Virus record (IMG/VR): IMGVR_UViG_3300033571_014780
Span: 1-30,516 of that record
Reading direction: 5' to 3' (one strand)
DNA: 30,516 bases
Origin: a virus
Made by a program: the position numbers and the translations under genes. Position 1 is the first letter of the stretch. Every line of letters starts with the position of its first letter. The notes beneath the pieces are model-generated. The model was not told the DNA's origin and did not search any database. It saw only the letters and a program-made list of their open reading frames with translations. This document shows positions 15,861 to 24,327 of this stretch, in pieces.

Positions 15861-16682
15861 TCAATTACTTATCACATTTTGCTCCAAAATAAACTTTGCT
15901 TCTTTTTCTAAATTCAAGCAATCAAACTTCTTATATTCAAGTTCCGTAAACCATACGATAAAAATCTTGTCAACCTTGAAACTGGTGTTTTTTTCTATCA
16001 TTATCTTGTATAGCCACAATTGTAAACTATAGATAACATATTCGCAGTTTTCTAAATGATTCAACGGTTTGAGTAATTTTTCACCGTAATCATTCGATGT
16101 GTTAAACTTCTTGTTTGTCTTATAGTCTATAATCGCCAAACTTTTTGTTTCTAAATCATAAGAAAGGTTGTCCATTGTGCCAGCGGTGTTATATTCAATG
16201 TCACCGACAACAAACTCGGACTTTATCAAAACGAAATTTGATTTATACCATTCGTAAAAGCTGTAAAAGTTTTTAATCGTTTTGGCGACTTCGTAATAAT
16301 ACTTGTCAACAGAATCTTTTTTCTTGAAATCAGGTCTATTGTTAAAAAATTTAACAATGGCACTACGATCAATTACGGTTTGTTTTCTTTCGAGAATATT
16401 CTCAATAAACTTGTGAACCTCTGTTCCTTTATGGTTCGCGTAATCTCTTTTAAAATCCCACAACGCCAAAACGTCTGCTTGTGTAACACCTTCTTTTGCT
16501 GCGATGTGTTTTGAAAATTTGTCAGCGTCGAAAGGTTTCTTCCAGCGGGACAATAGTTTCGTAACGGAATAGTCTATAAACTTTCCGTCGATTTGGTATC
16601 GGTGGTCTTTGTCAAAGTATACAACATTGTCAAAAGAACGGACCAATTCTAAATATTCTTTAAAAGCCGATTCTTTTTTCAT
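15861..16682 (-). CDS. PD-(D/E)XK nuclease, RecB/Cas4-like
   Basis: 273 residues. Motifs in order: KGTEVHKFIEN (His-90 region), KSEFVVGDIEYNTAGTMDNL with Glu-156 and Asp-171, AIIDYKTNKKF with Asp-186 and Lys-188 (the D-x-K core), and SLQLWLYKIMI, the QxxxY motif of RecB-type exonucleases. No iron-sulphur cysteines are seen. A 5'-3' or ssDNA-end processing exonuclease role in recombination or DNA degradation is typical of this family. The start codon lies 23 nt inside the end of the AAA ATPase gene, so the two are translationally coupled and probably work together. Confident on fold, not on substrate. Confidence 0.8.
   Translation of the reverse strand: MKKESAFKEYLELVRSFDNVVYFDKDHRYQIDGKFIDYSVTKLLSRWKKPFDADKFSKHIAAKEGVTQADVLALWDFKRDYANHKGTEVHKFIENILERKQTVIDRSAIVKFFNNRPDFKKKDSVDKYYYEVAKTIKNFYSFYEWYKSNFVLIKSEFVVGDIEYNTAGTMDNLSYDLETKSLAIIDYKTNKKFNTSNDYGEKLLKPLNHLENCEYVIYSLQLWLYKIMIEKNTSFKVDKIFIVWFTELEYKKFDCLNLEKEAKFILEQNVISN
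15866..15873 (-). promoter_or_regulatory. Late promoter box GATAAGTA
   Basis: Lies in the 3' end of the nuclease gene and ends 6 nt before ATG 15859. This is how a late capsid gene can follow an earlier operon. Confidence 0.6.
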
Positions 16683-17847
16683 CGTTATCTGTTAAAGCTT
16701 TGCTAAATCTCGTTTCGCTTTGAATGTTATATATGTCAGCAAGACTCATCGGCCCTTTGATAGAATCGATAATTTCGTCAGAGTATTTCAAATGCTTGCA
16801 CAAAGTTTTAACGTTTTCGAGAGACAATAAATCAAATTTATAATCTGTTTGTAGCCGACCCTTTCTCAACAAGGCATCGTCAATTTTATCGGTCTTGCAA
16901 TTGTAGGTCATTATTACTGATATGTTTAAAATATCGCTCAAAATTCCGTCAGACAGATTCAACAAAGAAGAAACCGCCGAAGAGTCTTCACTGTCACCAT
17001 GTCTTTTCATAATCAATTTTTCGGCATCCTCTAACACCAATACTGAATTGTTTTTTCCGATTAGCATTTGCAAACAGGCAGGATCGGTTGTAAACGTCTC
17101 CAACATCGTTGTGGGAATATAGATGAAATCTTTTTTGATTACGTTTGCCAGATATTTGATAAAGCTGGATTTTCCTGTTCCGGGAGGTCCGTGAAACATA
17201 TACAACCCACTTGTTTTCGTTTCGAGTCTTTCTTTAACAATATCATAAATCGGTAAGAACTCTTTACCGTAATTCAATTCTAAGTTTACATCTGGAAGTT
17301 TGACACTTAACGGCTCAAAGGAATAGTCGCCGTAAGAATTTTTAACGAAAAGGTTTATTTTCGTTCCTTCCTTCTTTGCCAAGAATTCGACAAAATCCTC
17401 AAAGGGTAATTCCGTCACCGCCGAATCGCAGGGAGTAACAACGGTCATGTTGAATATCTTTTTAGAAGTTTTGTTTACAGCATCATCATCCCAAAAGTGA
17501 TCATCGCCATCATCTTGGTTGTTGACCATTATTTTTATAATATTCTTTTCTTTGTATAAGAACCAGAAAGTTCCACCGCGAAAACCTTTGAGATTTTGTG
17601 ACAAGTTTTTTATTTTTCCATTAGTAGAAAAGGTTATCAATTGTCCATTTTCTAGAAGATAATCTAATATTCGATGATCGAATGTATCATCTGAGTGGAA
17701 AATGGCAGGAAACTTTTTAAAAGTTTTAATTATATAATTTCTTACCGGAAAAATATCACTGTCTTTGGCGTATTGGTCGAGTTTTGAATCAAAAGCTGGT
17801 TTATGTATATTTGATGCAAAAATTTCGTTAAATCCTTTGGAAGTCAT
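16660..17847 (-). CDS. Bcs1-like AAA ATPase
   Basis: 395 residues from ATG 17847 (MTSKGFNEIF). A frame extension to TTG 17877 is rejected because the promoter lies inside it. The N-terminal ~190 residues are a specific domain; an AAA module follows with GLYMFHGPPGTGKSSFIKYL (Walker A at ~220-228), SVLVLEDAEKL (Walker B ~269-274), VIMTYN (sensor 1) and DDALLRKGRLQ (arginine finger). This layout is nearest Bcs1-type AAA ATPases, which in mitochondria translocate folded proteins; phage copies are common and of unknown role. Overlap with the nuclease suggests a motor-nuclease pair acting on DNA or protein-DNA complexes (inference). Confidence 0.8.
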   Translation of the reverse strand: MTSKGFNEIFASNIHKPAFDSKLDQYAKDSDIFPVRNYIIKTFKKFPAIFHSDDTFDHRILDYLLENGQLITFSTNGKIKNLSQNLKGFRGGTFWFLYKEKNIIKIMVNNQDDGDDHFWDDDAVNKTSKKIFNMTVVTPCDSAVTELPFEDFVEFLAKKEGTKINLFVKNSYGDYSFEPLSVKLPDVNLELNYGKEFLPIYDIVKERLETKTSGLYMFHGPPGTGKSSFIKYLANVIKKDFIYIPTTMLETFTTDPACLQMLIGKNNSVLVLEDAEKLIMKRHGDSEDSSAVSSLLNLSDGILSDILNISVIMTYNCKTDKIDDALLRKGRLQTDYKFDLLSLENVKTLCKHLKYSDEIIDSIKGPMSLADIYNIQSETRFSKALTDNDEKRIGF

Positions 17848-17854
17848 ACCTTGT

Positions 17855-17882
17855 ATATTACACGATGCCAACAACAATGCAA
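17855..17882 (-). promoter_or_regulatory. Sigma70-like promoter
   Basis: TTGCAT (17882-17877), 16-nt spacer, TAATAT (17860-17855), ending 7 nt before ATG 17847 of the AAA gene. Confidence 0.5.
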
Positions 17883-17886
17883 GTAG

Positions 17887-17894
17887 AATAAATA
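17887..17894 (+). promoter_or_regulatory. Late promoter box AATAAATA
   Basis: Ends 6 nt before ATG 17901. It overlaps a TATAAT that is too close to the start codon to act as a normal -10. Confidence 0.5.
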
Positions 17895-17900
17895 TAATGT

Positions 17901-18284
17901 ATGGAAAAGCTTTCCCAAAAAGAGGTTGATGCGATATTACAGAAGTGTATCAATCTCGCACGGAGAAAGCCACCAGAATTTTTTAGTTTAAAAAAGATGA
18001 AAAAATACATGGGTCTTTACAATGTTTCTGATATTGTGGTTGACCCGCGCAGAGATTTTATCGGGACAGCTATCCATGAGTGCATACATCACATTTATCC
18101 AAACTGGTCAGAGACTCAGGTTTTATATGCAGAATCTCGAATTTTAAACAGTGGCGATCTTTTCGACATAGCAAGATTTCTAAAATACTTGAGCTTAAAG
18201 ATTTATAAAACCGAATCCCAAAAATATACACAAAAAAAGAAAAAGAAAAAACCCCACAAACCTCTAAAAATCAAAAGATTATAG
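17901..18284 (+). CDS. Small HExxH metallopeptidase-like protein
   Basis: 127 residues. The zinc motif IHECIHHIYP (HExxH at ~73-77) sits in a helix, followed by WSETQVLYAESRIL, where a Glu could be the third metal ligand. The preceding DIVVDPRRDFIGTA is an edge strand typical of gluzincin-like small proteins. The C-terminus is a very basic tail (KKKKKKPHKPLKIKRL). It starts like a small SprT- or M78-like fold but is too short for confident placement. A basic tail suggests a nucleic-acid-bound target (inference). No capsid signal is seen. Confidence 0.65.
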   Translation: MEKLSQKEVDAILQKCINLARRKPPEFFSLKKMKKYMGLYNVSDIVVDPRRDFIGTAIHECIHHIYPNWSETQVLYAESRILNSGDLFDIARFLKYLSLKIYKTESQKYTQKKKKKKPHKPLKIKRL

Positions 18285-18339
18285 AAAAAAATAAAGATGG
18301 TTGTAATGTCTTTAAAAATGTGTAAATATAGATACACAT

Positions 18340-20652
18340 ATGAGTCTTAAAGCACTTTCCGATTACACAATTTATTCAAGATATAGTCACTATTTACCAG
18401 AAAAAAAACGCAGAGAAACTTGGGAAGAATCGGTTAACCGAATCTTCAATATGCACCGAGAAAAATATCAAGATGTCACTCAAACCCATCCAGACCTTTT
18501 AGAAGAAATCAATTTCGCAGAATCACAACAAAAGAAGAAAAGAGTTTTAGCATCACAAAGAAGTTTGCAATTTGCGGGTAATCCGATTTTCCGCCACAAT
18601 TTAAAGATTTTCAACTGCACGGCTACACACATAGACCGTCCCAGAGCTTTCCAAGAAATCATGTATGTCTTGTTGTGTGGTGCTGGTGTTGGATTTTCCG
18701 TCCAAAAGCATCATATCGGAAAACTACCAAACATAAAACCCGTTTCAAACGAAACGAAAAAATATTATATTGAAGATAGTATTGAGGGTTGGGCTGATGC
18801 CGTTGGTGTATTGATGGCATCATATTTCGAAGGTCCGTTGGAAGAAATGGAAAAATTTGAAGAATATCGTGGTAAAAAATTACATTTCGATTATTCTAAA
18901 ATCCGACCAGAGGGATCATTAATAGCAGGACAATTCAAAGCCCCCGGACCTTTAGGATTGAGAAATTCTTTAGAGCAAATGCGAGCCTTGTTGGAAAGAA
19001 GAATTGTGTTTACTCAATTAGCAGGAGACTCAGAATTTAGATTAAGACCAATCGATGCTTATGATTTGGTGATGCATTCCAGCGATGCCGTATTATCAGG
19101 CGGTGTCAGACGTTCGGCAACCATTTGTCAATTCTCCCACGATGATGAAGAAATGCTTAAAGCCAAAACGGGAAACTGGTTCACAGTCAACCCACAACGC
19201 GCAAGAAGCAACAATAGTGCTGTGTTGGTAAAGGGAGAAATCACCAGAGAAGAATTTGCCAATATAATCAAATCAACCAAAGAATTTGGAGAACCCGGAT
19301 TTGTTTGGGTTGTTGATCGTGATGTTCAATTCAATCCTTGTGTTGAAATTGGTATGTATCCAAAAACCGTTGATGGTAAATCCGGTTGGAGTGCTTGCAA
19401 CTTAACCGAAATCAATGGTAAGTTTTGTGACACCGAAGAAAAGTTTTTACAAGCATGTCGAGCGTCAGCAATCATCGGAACGCTTCAAGCTGGTTATACA
19501 AATTTACCATATCTTGGACCAGTATCAGAGGAAATCTTTAAACACGAAGCATTGTTGGGCTGTTCGATTACTGGAATCATGGACAACCCAGAGATTTTGT
19601 TGTCACCCGAAATTCAGAAAAAGGGAGCAGAAGAAATCAAAAAGGTCAACGAAAAAGTTGCTAAATTGTTAAGCATCAATCCAGCGGCCAGAGCAACTTG
19701 TGTGAAACCCGCTGGTTCAACCAGTTGTGTTTTGGGAACGGCTTCTGGTATTCACCCACACCACGCAAGAAGATATATCAGACGAGTTCAAGCAAACAAA
19801 TCAGAATTTTGTTTGAAAGTTTTCGAGGATGTAAACCCTATCGCCATTGAAGAATCTGTTTGGAGCGCAAACAAAACAGACAAAGTAGTTTCGTTTTTGT
19901 GTGAAGTTCCCGCAGGAGCAGTAACGAAAAACCAATTGAGCGCAATCGACTTGCTCGAAAAGGTAAAATCGACACAACAAAATTGGGTTGAGTTCGGAAC
20001 AAGAAAAGACAGATGTATCGTCAAAAATATTCGTCACAACGTAAGCAACACCGTTGTTGTCAAAGATGATGAATGGGATGATGTCGAAAAATTCATCTTC
20101 GATAATCAAAAGTGGTTTGCTGGTATATCGTTGTTGCCAGCATCAGGAGACTTGGATTATCCACAAGCACCATTTTCCACAGTTTTAACACCAGCAGAAC
20201 TCGTAAGAGAATATGGCGATGCATCAGTTTTCGCCAGCGGTTTACTTGTTGACGGTCTTAAAGCGTTTGAAGACAATTTATGGAAAGCTTGTGATACCCT
20301 TTTAGGGCGCGGAGAACCGATAGAGTTAGACTGTATTGAACCGATTTATCCACAAAAAAGAAACAATAAAGAATTGGCGCAATACTTTTTAGACAAAGTT
20401 AAATACGATGAATGTTTTTACAAGAAAGATTGGATTCGTCGCGCCAACCAATTTGCCAGTCGGTATTTTGGTAACGATGTTAGAAAGATGACATATTGTT
20501 TAAAATACGTAAGCCTTTGGAAAACATGGTGTGATCTGAAAAGAGAATACAAAGAAATCGATTGGAAAGAAGTAATAGAAGATTTCGAAACTTATATAGA
20601 TGTAAACACACTAGGAGCGCAAGCTTGTGCTGGTGGAAAATGTATTCTATAG
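18340..20652 (+). CDS. nrdJ: Class II (adenosylcobalamin-dependent) ribonucleotide reductase
   Basis: 770 residues, the length of the monomeric ribonucleoside-triphosphate reductase of Lactobacillus (739). Conserved elements are FNCTATHID with Cys-93 and SACNLTEIN with Cys-353 (reducing pair), FNPCVEIG with thiyl Cys-334 and Glu-336, SGGVRRSATICQF, and ARATCVKPAGSTSCVLG in the substrate-binding part. The C-terminal CAGGKC (Cys-763/Cys-768) regenerates the active site. It makes deoxyribonucleotides for phage DNA synthesis, needs host B12, and works with or without oxygen. It is followed by a GIY-YIG gene and dUTPase. A weak promoter-like TATAGA (18327-18332) ends 7 nt before the ATG, but no good -35 is visible. 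Confidence 0.95.
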   Translation: MSLKALSDYTIYSRYSHYLPEKKRRETWEESVNRIFNMHREKYQDVTQTHPDLLEEINFAESQQKKKRVLASQRSLQFAGNPIFRHNLKIFNCTATHIDRPRAFQEIMYVLLCGAGVGFSVQKHHIGKLPNIKPVSNETKKYYIEDSIEGWADAVGVLMASYFEGPLEEMEKFEEYRGKKLHFDYSKIRPEGSLIAGQFKAPGPLGLRNSLEQMRALLERRIVFTQLAGDSEFRLRPIDAYDLVMHSSDAVLSGGVRRSATICQFSHDDEEMLKAKTGNWFTVNPQRARSNNSAVLVKGEITREEFANIIKSTKEFGEPGFVWVVDRDVQFNPCVEIGMYPKTVDGKSGWSACNLTEINGKFCDTEEKFLQACRASAIIGTLQAGYTNLPYLGPVSEEIFKHEALLGCSITGIMDNPEILLSPEIQKKGAEEIKKVNEKVAKLLSINPAARATCVKPAGSTSCVLGTASGIHPHHARRYIRRVQANKSEFCLKVFEDVNPIAIEESVWSANKTDKVVSFLCEVPAGAVTKNQLSAIDLLEKVKSTQQNWVEFGTRKDRCIVKNIRHNVSNTVVVKDDEWDDVEKFIFDNQKWFAGISLLPASGDLDYPQAPFSTVLTPAELVREYGDASVFASGLLVDGLKAFEDNLWKACDTLLGRGEPIELDCIEPIYPQKRNNKELAQYFLDKVKYDECFYKKDWIRRANQFASRYFGNDVRKMTYCLKYVSLWKTWCDLKREYKEIDWKEVIEDFETYIDVNTLGAQACAGGKCIL

Positions 20653-20679
20653 ATAAAATTCACAACTACCACGCAAAAT

Positions 20680-20687
20680 ACTAAATA
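20680..20687 (+). promoter_or_regulatory. Late-like promoter box ACTAAATA
   Basis: Two mismatches to TATAAATA, but with the 5-nt spacing to ATG 20693 seen at the other boxes. Confidence 0.4.
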
Positions 20688-20692
20688 ATTGT

Positions 20693-21448
20693 ATGGTAGG
20701 AATATATAAAATTAAAAATATTAAAAATCGAAAGGTTTATATCGGAAAATCTAAAAATTTAGAAAATAGGTGGGATTATCATAAAACCTATTACAATTCC
20801 AAACAAAAAAGATTTATAAACAACCATCTATACAATTCTATGAAAAAATACGGTATAGAAAATTTTTGTTTTAAAATTATCAAAGTTTGTAATTTGGGAG
20901 AATTAGACAATTTAGAAATTTATTATATCAATAAATACAAATCATACAATCGAGATGTTGGTTACAATAAAACAATTGGTGGTGAGGGTGGCGATACTTT
21001 TAATATGAGATGCGAAGAATCTAAAAAATTAACAAAAGAAAAACATAGAAAACTTGGAAAAATAGACCCTAAAGGTATAATAAATTTTTGCATAAAGGGA
21101 CAGCATATAACAAAATCTGCGCCCCATATAAAAGAAAAATGGAATCGAAATTTTACAAAAGCTATGGAAAAATCTAGTATTAGAAAAAGTCGTGGAGATT
21201 TTACAGAAAAAGAGTTGGAGGGACACGAAATTATTAGACTTAAAAGTATCGGTAAGAAAAATCCACGATATAAAGGTAGCTATTTAATATATTCTCCCGA
21301 TGATATATTAATAGGAAAATACGAGTCTTTGAGAATCGCAGTTAAGGAAACTGGATGGCCTTACACATCTTTAAATAAAAGAGTTTTAGATGGTAAAATT
21401 CAAGATGTTGGGAAGTTTAAAGGTTATAGAGTAATACGAAAAAAATAA
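20693..21448 (+). CDS. GIY-YIG homing endonuclease
   Basis: 251 residues. GIY at 3-5 and YIG at 16-18 (MVGIYKIKN, VYIGKSKNLENRW with the catalytic Arg-26 candidate), then NSMKKYGIENFCFKI and YYINKYKSYNRDVGYNKTIG, all typical of the catalytic domain. The basic middle and the C-terminal PDDILIGKYESLRIAVKETG, with SLNKRVLDGK, are NUMOD-like DNA-binding repeats. A freestanding (Seg-type) mobile endonuclease, inserted between the reductase and dUTPase genes. Its codon use is more AT-rich than its neighbours, as expected of a mobile gene. Intact, unlike the HNH gene. Confidence 0.9.
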   Translation: MVGIYKIKNIKNRKVYIGKSKNLENRWDYHKTYYNSKQKRFINNHLYNSMKKYGIENFCFKIIKVCNLGELDNLEIYYINKYKSYNRDVGYNKTIGGEGGDTFNMRCEESKKLTKEKHRKLGKIDPKGIINFCIKGQHITKSAPHIKEKWNRNFTKAMEKSSIRKSRGDFTEKELEGHEIIRLKSIGKKNPRYKGSYLIYSPDDILIGKYESLRIAVKETGWPYTSLNKRVLDGKIQDVGKFKGYRVIRKK

Positions 21449-21449
21449 A

Positions 21450-21881
21450 ATGAATACTTGCAAAATTAAAATTAAAAAATTAACCGAAACGGCAAAGACT
21501 CCTGTTAAGGCAAACCCATCGGATACAGGATATGACATTTTCGTTGATCGTATCGAAAACTTGGGGGATCGATTAAAAATTCACACCGGAATATCTTTAG
21601 AAATCGAAAGCGGTTGGTGGGTTGAAGTGAACGCAAGATCATCGGTTCACAAGTTAGGTTTGATATTATCTAACGGTGTCGGCGTTATCGATAACGGATA
21701 CAGGGGTGAGATTATAGGAATTTTCTATAAAACCAGCCATTACGTAGAAAATGCTGTTAAAGTTGGCGATAAAATGATGCAAATGCACCCTCGCAAAATT
21801 TATGATATCAACTTTGAAGAAGTTGATGAATTGAATTCATCAGACAGAGGAACCAACGGATTCGGAAGCAGCGGAAGCTAA
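21450..21881 (+). CDS. dut: dUTPase (dUTP nucleotidohydrolase)
   Basis: 143 residues with all five trimeric dUTPase motifs: I SDTGYDI (24-30), II NARSSVHKLGL (61-71), III GVGVIDNGYRGEI (76-88) with catalytic Asp-81, IV GDKMMQM (106-112) and V RGTNGFGSSG (133-142). It hydrolyses dUTP to dUMP and keeps uracil out of DNA while feeding dTMP synthesis, and so partners the reductase upstream. It starts 1 nt after the homing endonuclease stop, with no Shine-Dalgarno, and converges on a minus-strand gene with only a 1-nt gap between stops. Confidence 0.95.
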   Translation: MNTCKIKIKKLTETAKTPVKANPSDTGYDIFVDRIENLGDRLKIHTGISLEIESGWWVEVNARSSVHKLGLILSNGVGVIDNGYRGEIIGIFYKTSHYVENAVKVGDKMMQMHPRKIYDINFEEVDELNSSDRGTNGFGSSGS

Positions 21882-21882
21882 T

Positions 21883-22359
21883 TTATTCGGTTTCGGATGG
21901 ATGTAAAAATCCAGCTTTACCGAGTGTCGATTTTAAGTCACCGACAGAAACGCTACCTTTTCCAGATGTTGAGGCAAGCTTTTTGATAATTCCCTTGAGG
22001 AATGTTGAGGCTTGTTCGTAATTTGCCACGCTATTATCTGTTACGTTTCCAACTTTTTTCAAATCATTTATGAAATCATCAATTTGTGAGTTTAATTTTT
22101 GAACGTGTGAACTTATAACGGTTGAACTTTTACCGCTTTTAAACCCAGAAGAAATATCTTTTTTAAGAGATTTGAAATCCTTAGTATCGGGATTTGTCAG
22201 AGATTCGTATCCGCGAGATACTGCTTTTTTTACACCAGAAAACGTTCCTTTAGCCCGATCTAAAATGCCTTCTTCGACAGGTTTGTTTTCGGAATTTTCT
22301 TCTTTCGTGCGAATGTTTTCATATGCTTCTTCGAGCATTTTATGGTCAGCGTATTTCAT
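21883..22359 (-). CDS. Capsid-targeted helical protein
   Basis: 158 residues starting MKYADHKMLEEAYENIRT, with LEE at 9-11, nearly identical in form to LLEAYEEV of the gene at 15557-15859. The remainder is Lys/Ser-rich and helical (KSLKKDISSGFKSGKSS, VQKLNSQIDDFINDLKKVG), with a Gly-poor C-terminal module ending GKAGFLHPSETE. A second candidate site PVEEGILDRAKG lies at ~28-39. Predicted to be an internal head protein. First gene after a late-like box; it separates the dUTPase from the small-protein operon. Confidence 0.7.
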   Translation of the reverse strand: MKYADHKMLEEAYENIRTKEENSENKPVEEGILDRAKGTFSGVKKAVSRGYESLTNPDTKDFKSLKKDISSGFKSGKSSTVISSHVQKLNSQIDDFINDLKKVGNVTDNSVANYEQASTFLKGIIKKLASTSGKGSVSVGDLKSTLGKAGFLHPSETE

Positions 22360-22368
22360 ATTTGAAAA

Positions 22369-22376
22369 TACTTAGT
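22369..22376 (-). promoter_or_regulatory. Late-like promoter box ACTAAGTA
   Basis: Ends 9 nt before ATG 22359 and overlaps the last base of the upstream gene's stop. It departs from the consensus at its first two bases. Confidence 0.45.
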
Positions 22377-22558
22377 CATTTTGGTAGAAATATTTTTGTT
22401 TTATTTATAGAAAAGGGTGGCGTGTTGTAGTTCAACTTGACACGATAAGAATCGCCCAAGTCTTCCAAAATTAAAACCTTTGTTCCAGCTTTTAAATCTT
22501 CTACATCTTCAACCAATATACCGTTTGGGTAGTTTTCTTTAATCTTCATATTTTTCAT
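22376..22558 (-). CDS. Small beta-rich protein of unknown function
   Basis: About 60 residues; start at ATG 22558 or ATG 22549 (MKIKENYPNGILVEDVEDLK), both overlapping the gene upstream by 11-20 nt. Its alternation of strands (KAGTKVLILEDLGDSYRVKL) is like a small SH3/KOW-type barrel, the likely fold. Part of a tightly overlapping four-gene unit with the metallophosphoesterase. No function can be given. Confidence 0.55.
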   Translation of the reverse strand: MKNMKIKENYPNGILVEDVEDLKAGTKVLILEDLGDSYRVKLNYNTPPFSINKTKIFLPK

Positions 22559-22880
22559 CAATAATTATGTAAAATAGTTTCGGAACCCCCAAAGATGATT
22601 CGATAGAGGGTTCACCGATTTTGAATCCGATTTTTTCTTCGGTGAGAACGTCATTCATTTTTGCAATTTCCTCTATGGCTTCCTCTAAACATTTTTCTAT
22701 GTCGGGAACTTGATCCTTGAAATAGAAACAAAAATTGTTCCACCGTATTTCAGTTTCATAAAAAGGAACTGGTATCAGCGGGTGATCTTCAAAATACGTT
22801 GTTTTGGCGTAATTAGCCGAAAAATTCTGAACGATTGTTTCTTTTAACTTCTCGTTATAATCATAGAGAATCTGTTTCAT
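22539..22880 (-). CDS. Protein of unknown function
   Basis: 113 residues with an alpha/beta look: MKQILYDYNEKLKETIVQNF, a Pro-rich strand pair (DHPLIPVPFYETEIRWNNF, CFYFKDQVPDIEKCLEEAIE) and a final strand VPKLFYIIIDEKYED. It starts 20 nt inside the end of the membrane-protein gene, and its stop lies within the next gene, so translational coupling is strong. No motif of a known enzyme. Confidence 0.6.
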   Translation of the reverse strand: MKQILYDYNEKLKETIVQNFSANYAKTTYFEDHPLIPVPFYETEIRWNNFCFYFKDQVPDIEKCLEEAIEEIAKMNDVLTEEKIGFKIGEPSIESSLGVPKLFYIIIDEKYED

Positions 22881-23241
22881 CGTCCGGTTCGCTTTCTGAT
22901 TTGGATGTATTATAAAACATATCGTAGGTCATGAACCCCATAAATGCTTGGATTATCGACATGGTATACCACTCATAAAATGCTAAAATACCAATCTGTG
23001 CCGCAAAAAAGCATAGGTATGTGAAAAACGGATAAGGTTTTTTAAACTTTCGAATTTCGATTTTAAAATCCGGTAGGGTTTGGTATAGAAACCAAGCGAG
23101 ACAGTAAAACAAGAAGAAAGCTACGTTAATAAAAACATAATACCAGCTAATCATCCAGAATACATTTTCTACCGCTAGAAAGCACAACCCCAGACCGAAT
23201 ATTTTTAAAAGTGTTTCTTTAAACAGTTCGGTTTTAGACAT
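22861..23241 (-). CDS. Membrane protein with four hydrophobic segments
   Basis: 126 residues from ATG 23241 (MSKTELFKETLLKIFGLGL), overlapping the metallophosphoesterase stop by 8 nt (ATGTCTAA). The extension to 23286 is a frame artefact. Four hydrophobic stretches are seen: GLGLCFLAVENVFWMISWYY, VAFFLFYCLAWFLY, FTYLCFFAAQIGILAFYEW and IIQAFMGFMTYDMFY, with a basic loop (KIEIRKFKKPYPF) between pairs and an acidic tail (ESEPDDETDSL). Probably an inner-membrane protein of the infected cell, of unknown role. Confidence 0.6.
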   Translation of the reverse strand: MSKTELFKETLLKIFGLGLCFLAVENVFWMISWYYVFINVAFFLFYCLAWFLYQTLPDFKIEIRKFKKPYPFFTYLCFFAAQIGILAFYEWYTMSIIQAFMGFMTYDMFYNTSKSESEPDDETDSL

Positions 23242-24319
23242 GTAAGGTTTTACCCAATGTCGAAATACATGCCGAATTGCGGTCAACCAAAACTGGTTCT
23301 ACTGCTGGATTTAAACTGTTGTTTGAATAGTTCACAATACAAAAGGCGTTTTGCCAGTTTGCCGCCGAAGCGTAGCAGGGTTTTAGATCACAAGCACATC
23401 CGTTTTCATAGACTCTGATAATCTTTTCTTCTTGAGAACCGATTGATGGTATACGTCTTGACGTTGAACCAAATCTATGAGTATGGTTGATAATCATAGA
23501 TGTGTTTCCCCATTTTTCCAACATACCCAAGGCGGAATAACCACCATGTTTTCGGACAACATCACCGTGCATGACAACAAAATTGGGAACAATTTCTACA
23601 TAATCCACCAATTTGATTCTCGACCACGATTCGTGTGGGAAGAAAACATTTTCATATGAAAGTATTTCGCTAATATCCGGTAAAGATGATAATTCACCGA
23701 TACGATCAGACAAATATCTCCAATATCTACCATCTGTTCCATCACCACTATGGTTGGAATTTGTCTCGTAAATGTTTGATCCGTAAGATTCGGTGATATC
23801 ATGTAAAATTTTCAGAAATTTATGATACGCCTCACGCTCTTTAAATAATGATGTATTGATTCGGATATCTTTCGGATACCTTGAAATCGAAAACATGTCC
23901 AAAGTATCACCATTCAGAACAATGGTTTCTGGTCGAATTTCTTCAACAGCCTTTAAGAATAAATCCAAAACTGGTTGTGATTCGGAACCAAAGTGAATAT
24001 CACCAATAACCATTGCAACCCTGTTTGGGGCTGATTTTACTGTCGGTCTAATCGGTGCTGAATATTCGATAGGAGAAAGATTGTAAATGAATTCTCGTAG
24101 AGAAAGCATATCATTCTCAATTTGTTCTTGAGTCTTGATATATGGCACAGGTAGTTGAAAAGATACTGTTGCCACACTAGCCTTGGGGTTTTTAACATTT
24201 CCGCGACACCATTGTTTTGCGGTTGTTTCACCGATGCTTAAAAGATCAGCGATTGCTTTGTAAGAATACCCCTCAGAACGAAGTCTTTGGGCTGTGATTA
24301 TGGGATTATTATTTTCCAT
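23234..24319 (-). CDS. Calcineurin-like metallophosphoesterase with N-terminal HTH
   Basis: 361 residues. Residues ~10-38 form a helix-turn-helix (LRSEGYSYKAIADLLSIGET). After a linker comes the phosphoesterase core: VIGDIHFG (106-111; Asp and His ligands), NGDTLDMF (136-143), ETNSNHSGDG (185-194, replacing the common GNHD), VVMHGDVVRKHGG (~248-260) and INHTHRFG (277-284). These bind two metals and cleave phosphodiester or phosphomonoester bonds. Such phage enzymes may act on nucleic acids, since the HTH suggests DNA binding. Head of an overlapping operon with the membrane protein and two small genes. A TTGACA promoter stands just upstream. Confidence 0.85.
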   Translation of the reverse strand: MENNNPIITAQRLRSEGYSYKAIADLLSIGETTAKQWCRGNVKNPKASVATVSFQLPVPYIKTQEQIENDMLSLREFIYNLSPIEYSAPIRPTVKSAPNRVAMVIGDIHFGSESQPVLDLFLKAVEEIRPETIVLNGDTLDMFSISRYPKDIRINTSLFKEREAYHKFLKILHDITESYGSNIYETNSNHSGDGTDGRYWRYLSDRIGELSSLPDISEILSYENVFFPHESWSRIKLVDYVEIVPNFVVMHGDVVRKHGGYSALGMLEKWGNTSMIINHTHRFGSTSRRIPSIGSQEEKIIRVYENGCACDLKPCYASAANWQNAFCIVNYSNNSLNPAVEPVLVDRNSACISTLGKTLHV

Positions 24320-24327
24320 GTTGAGTA

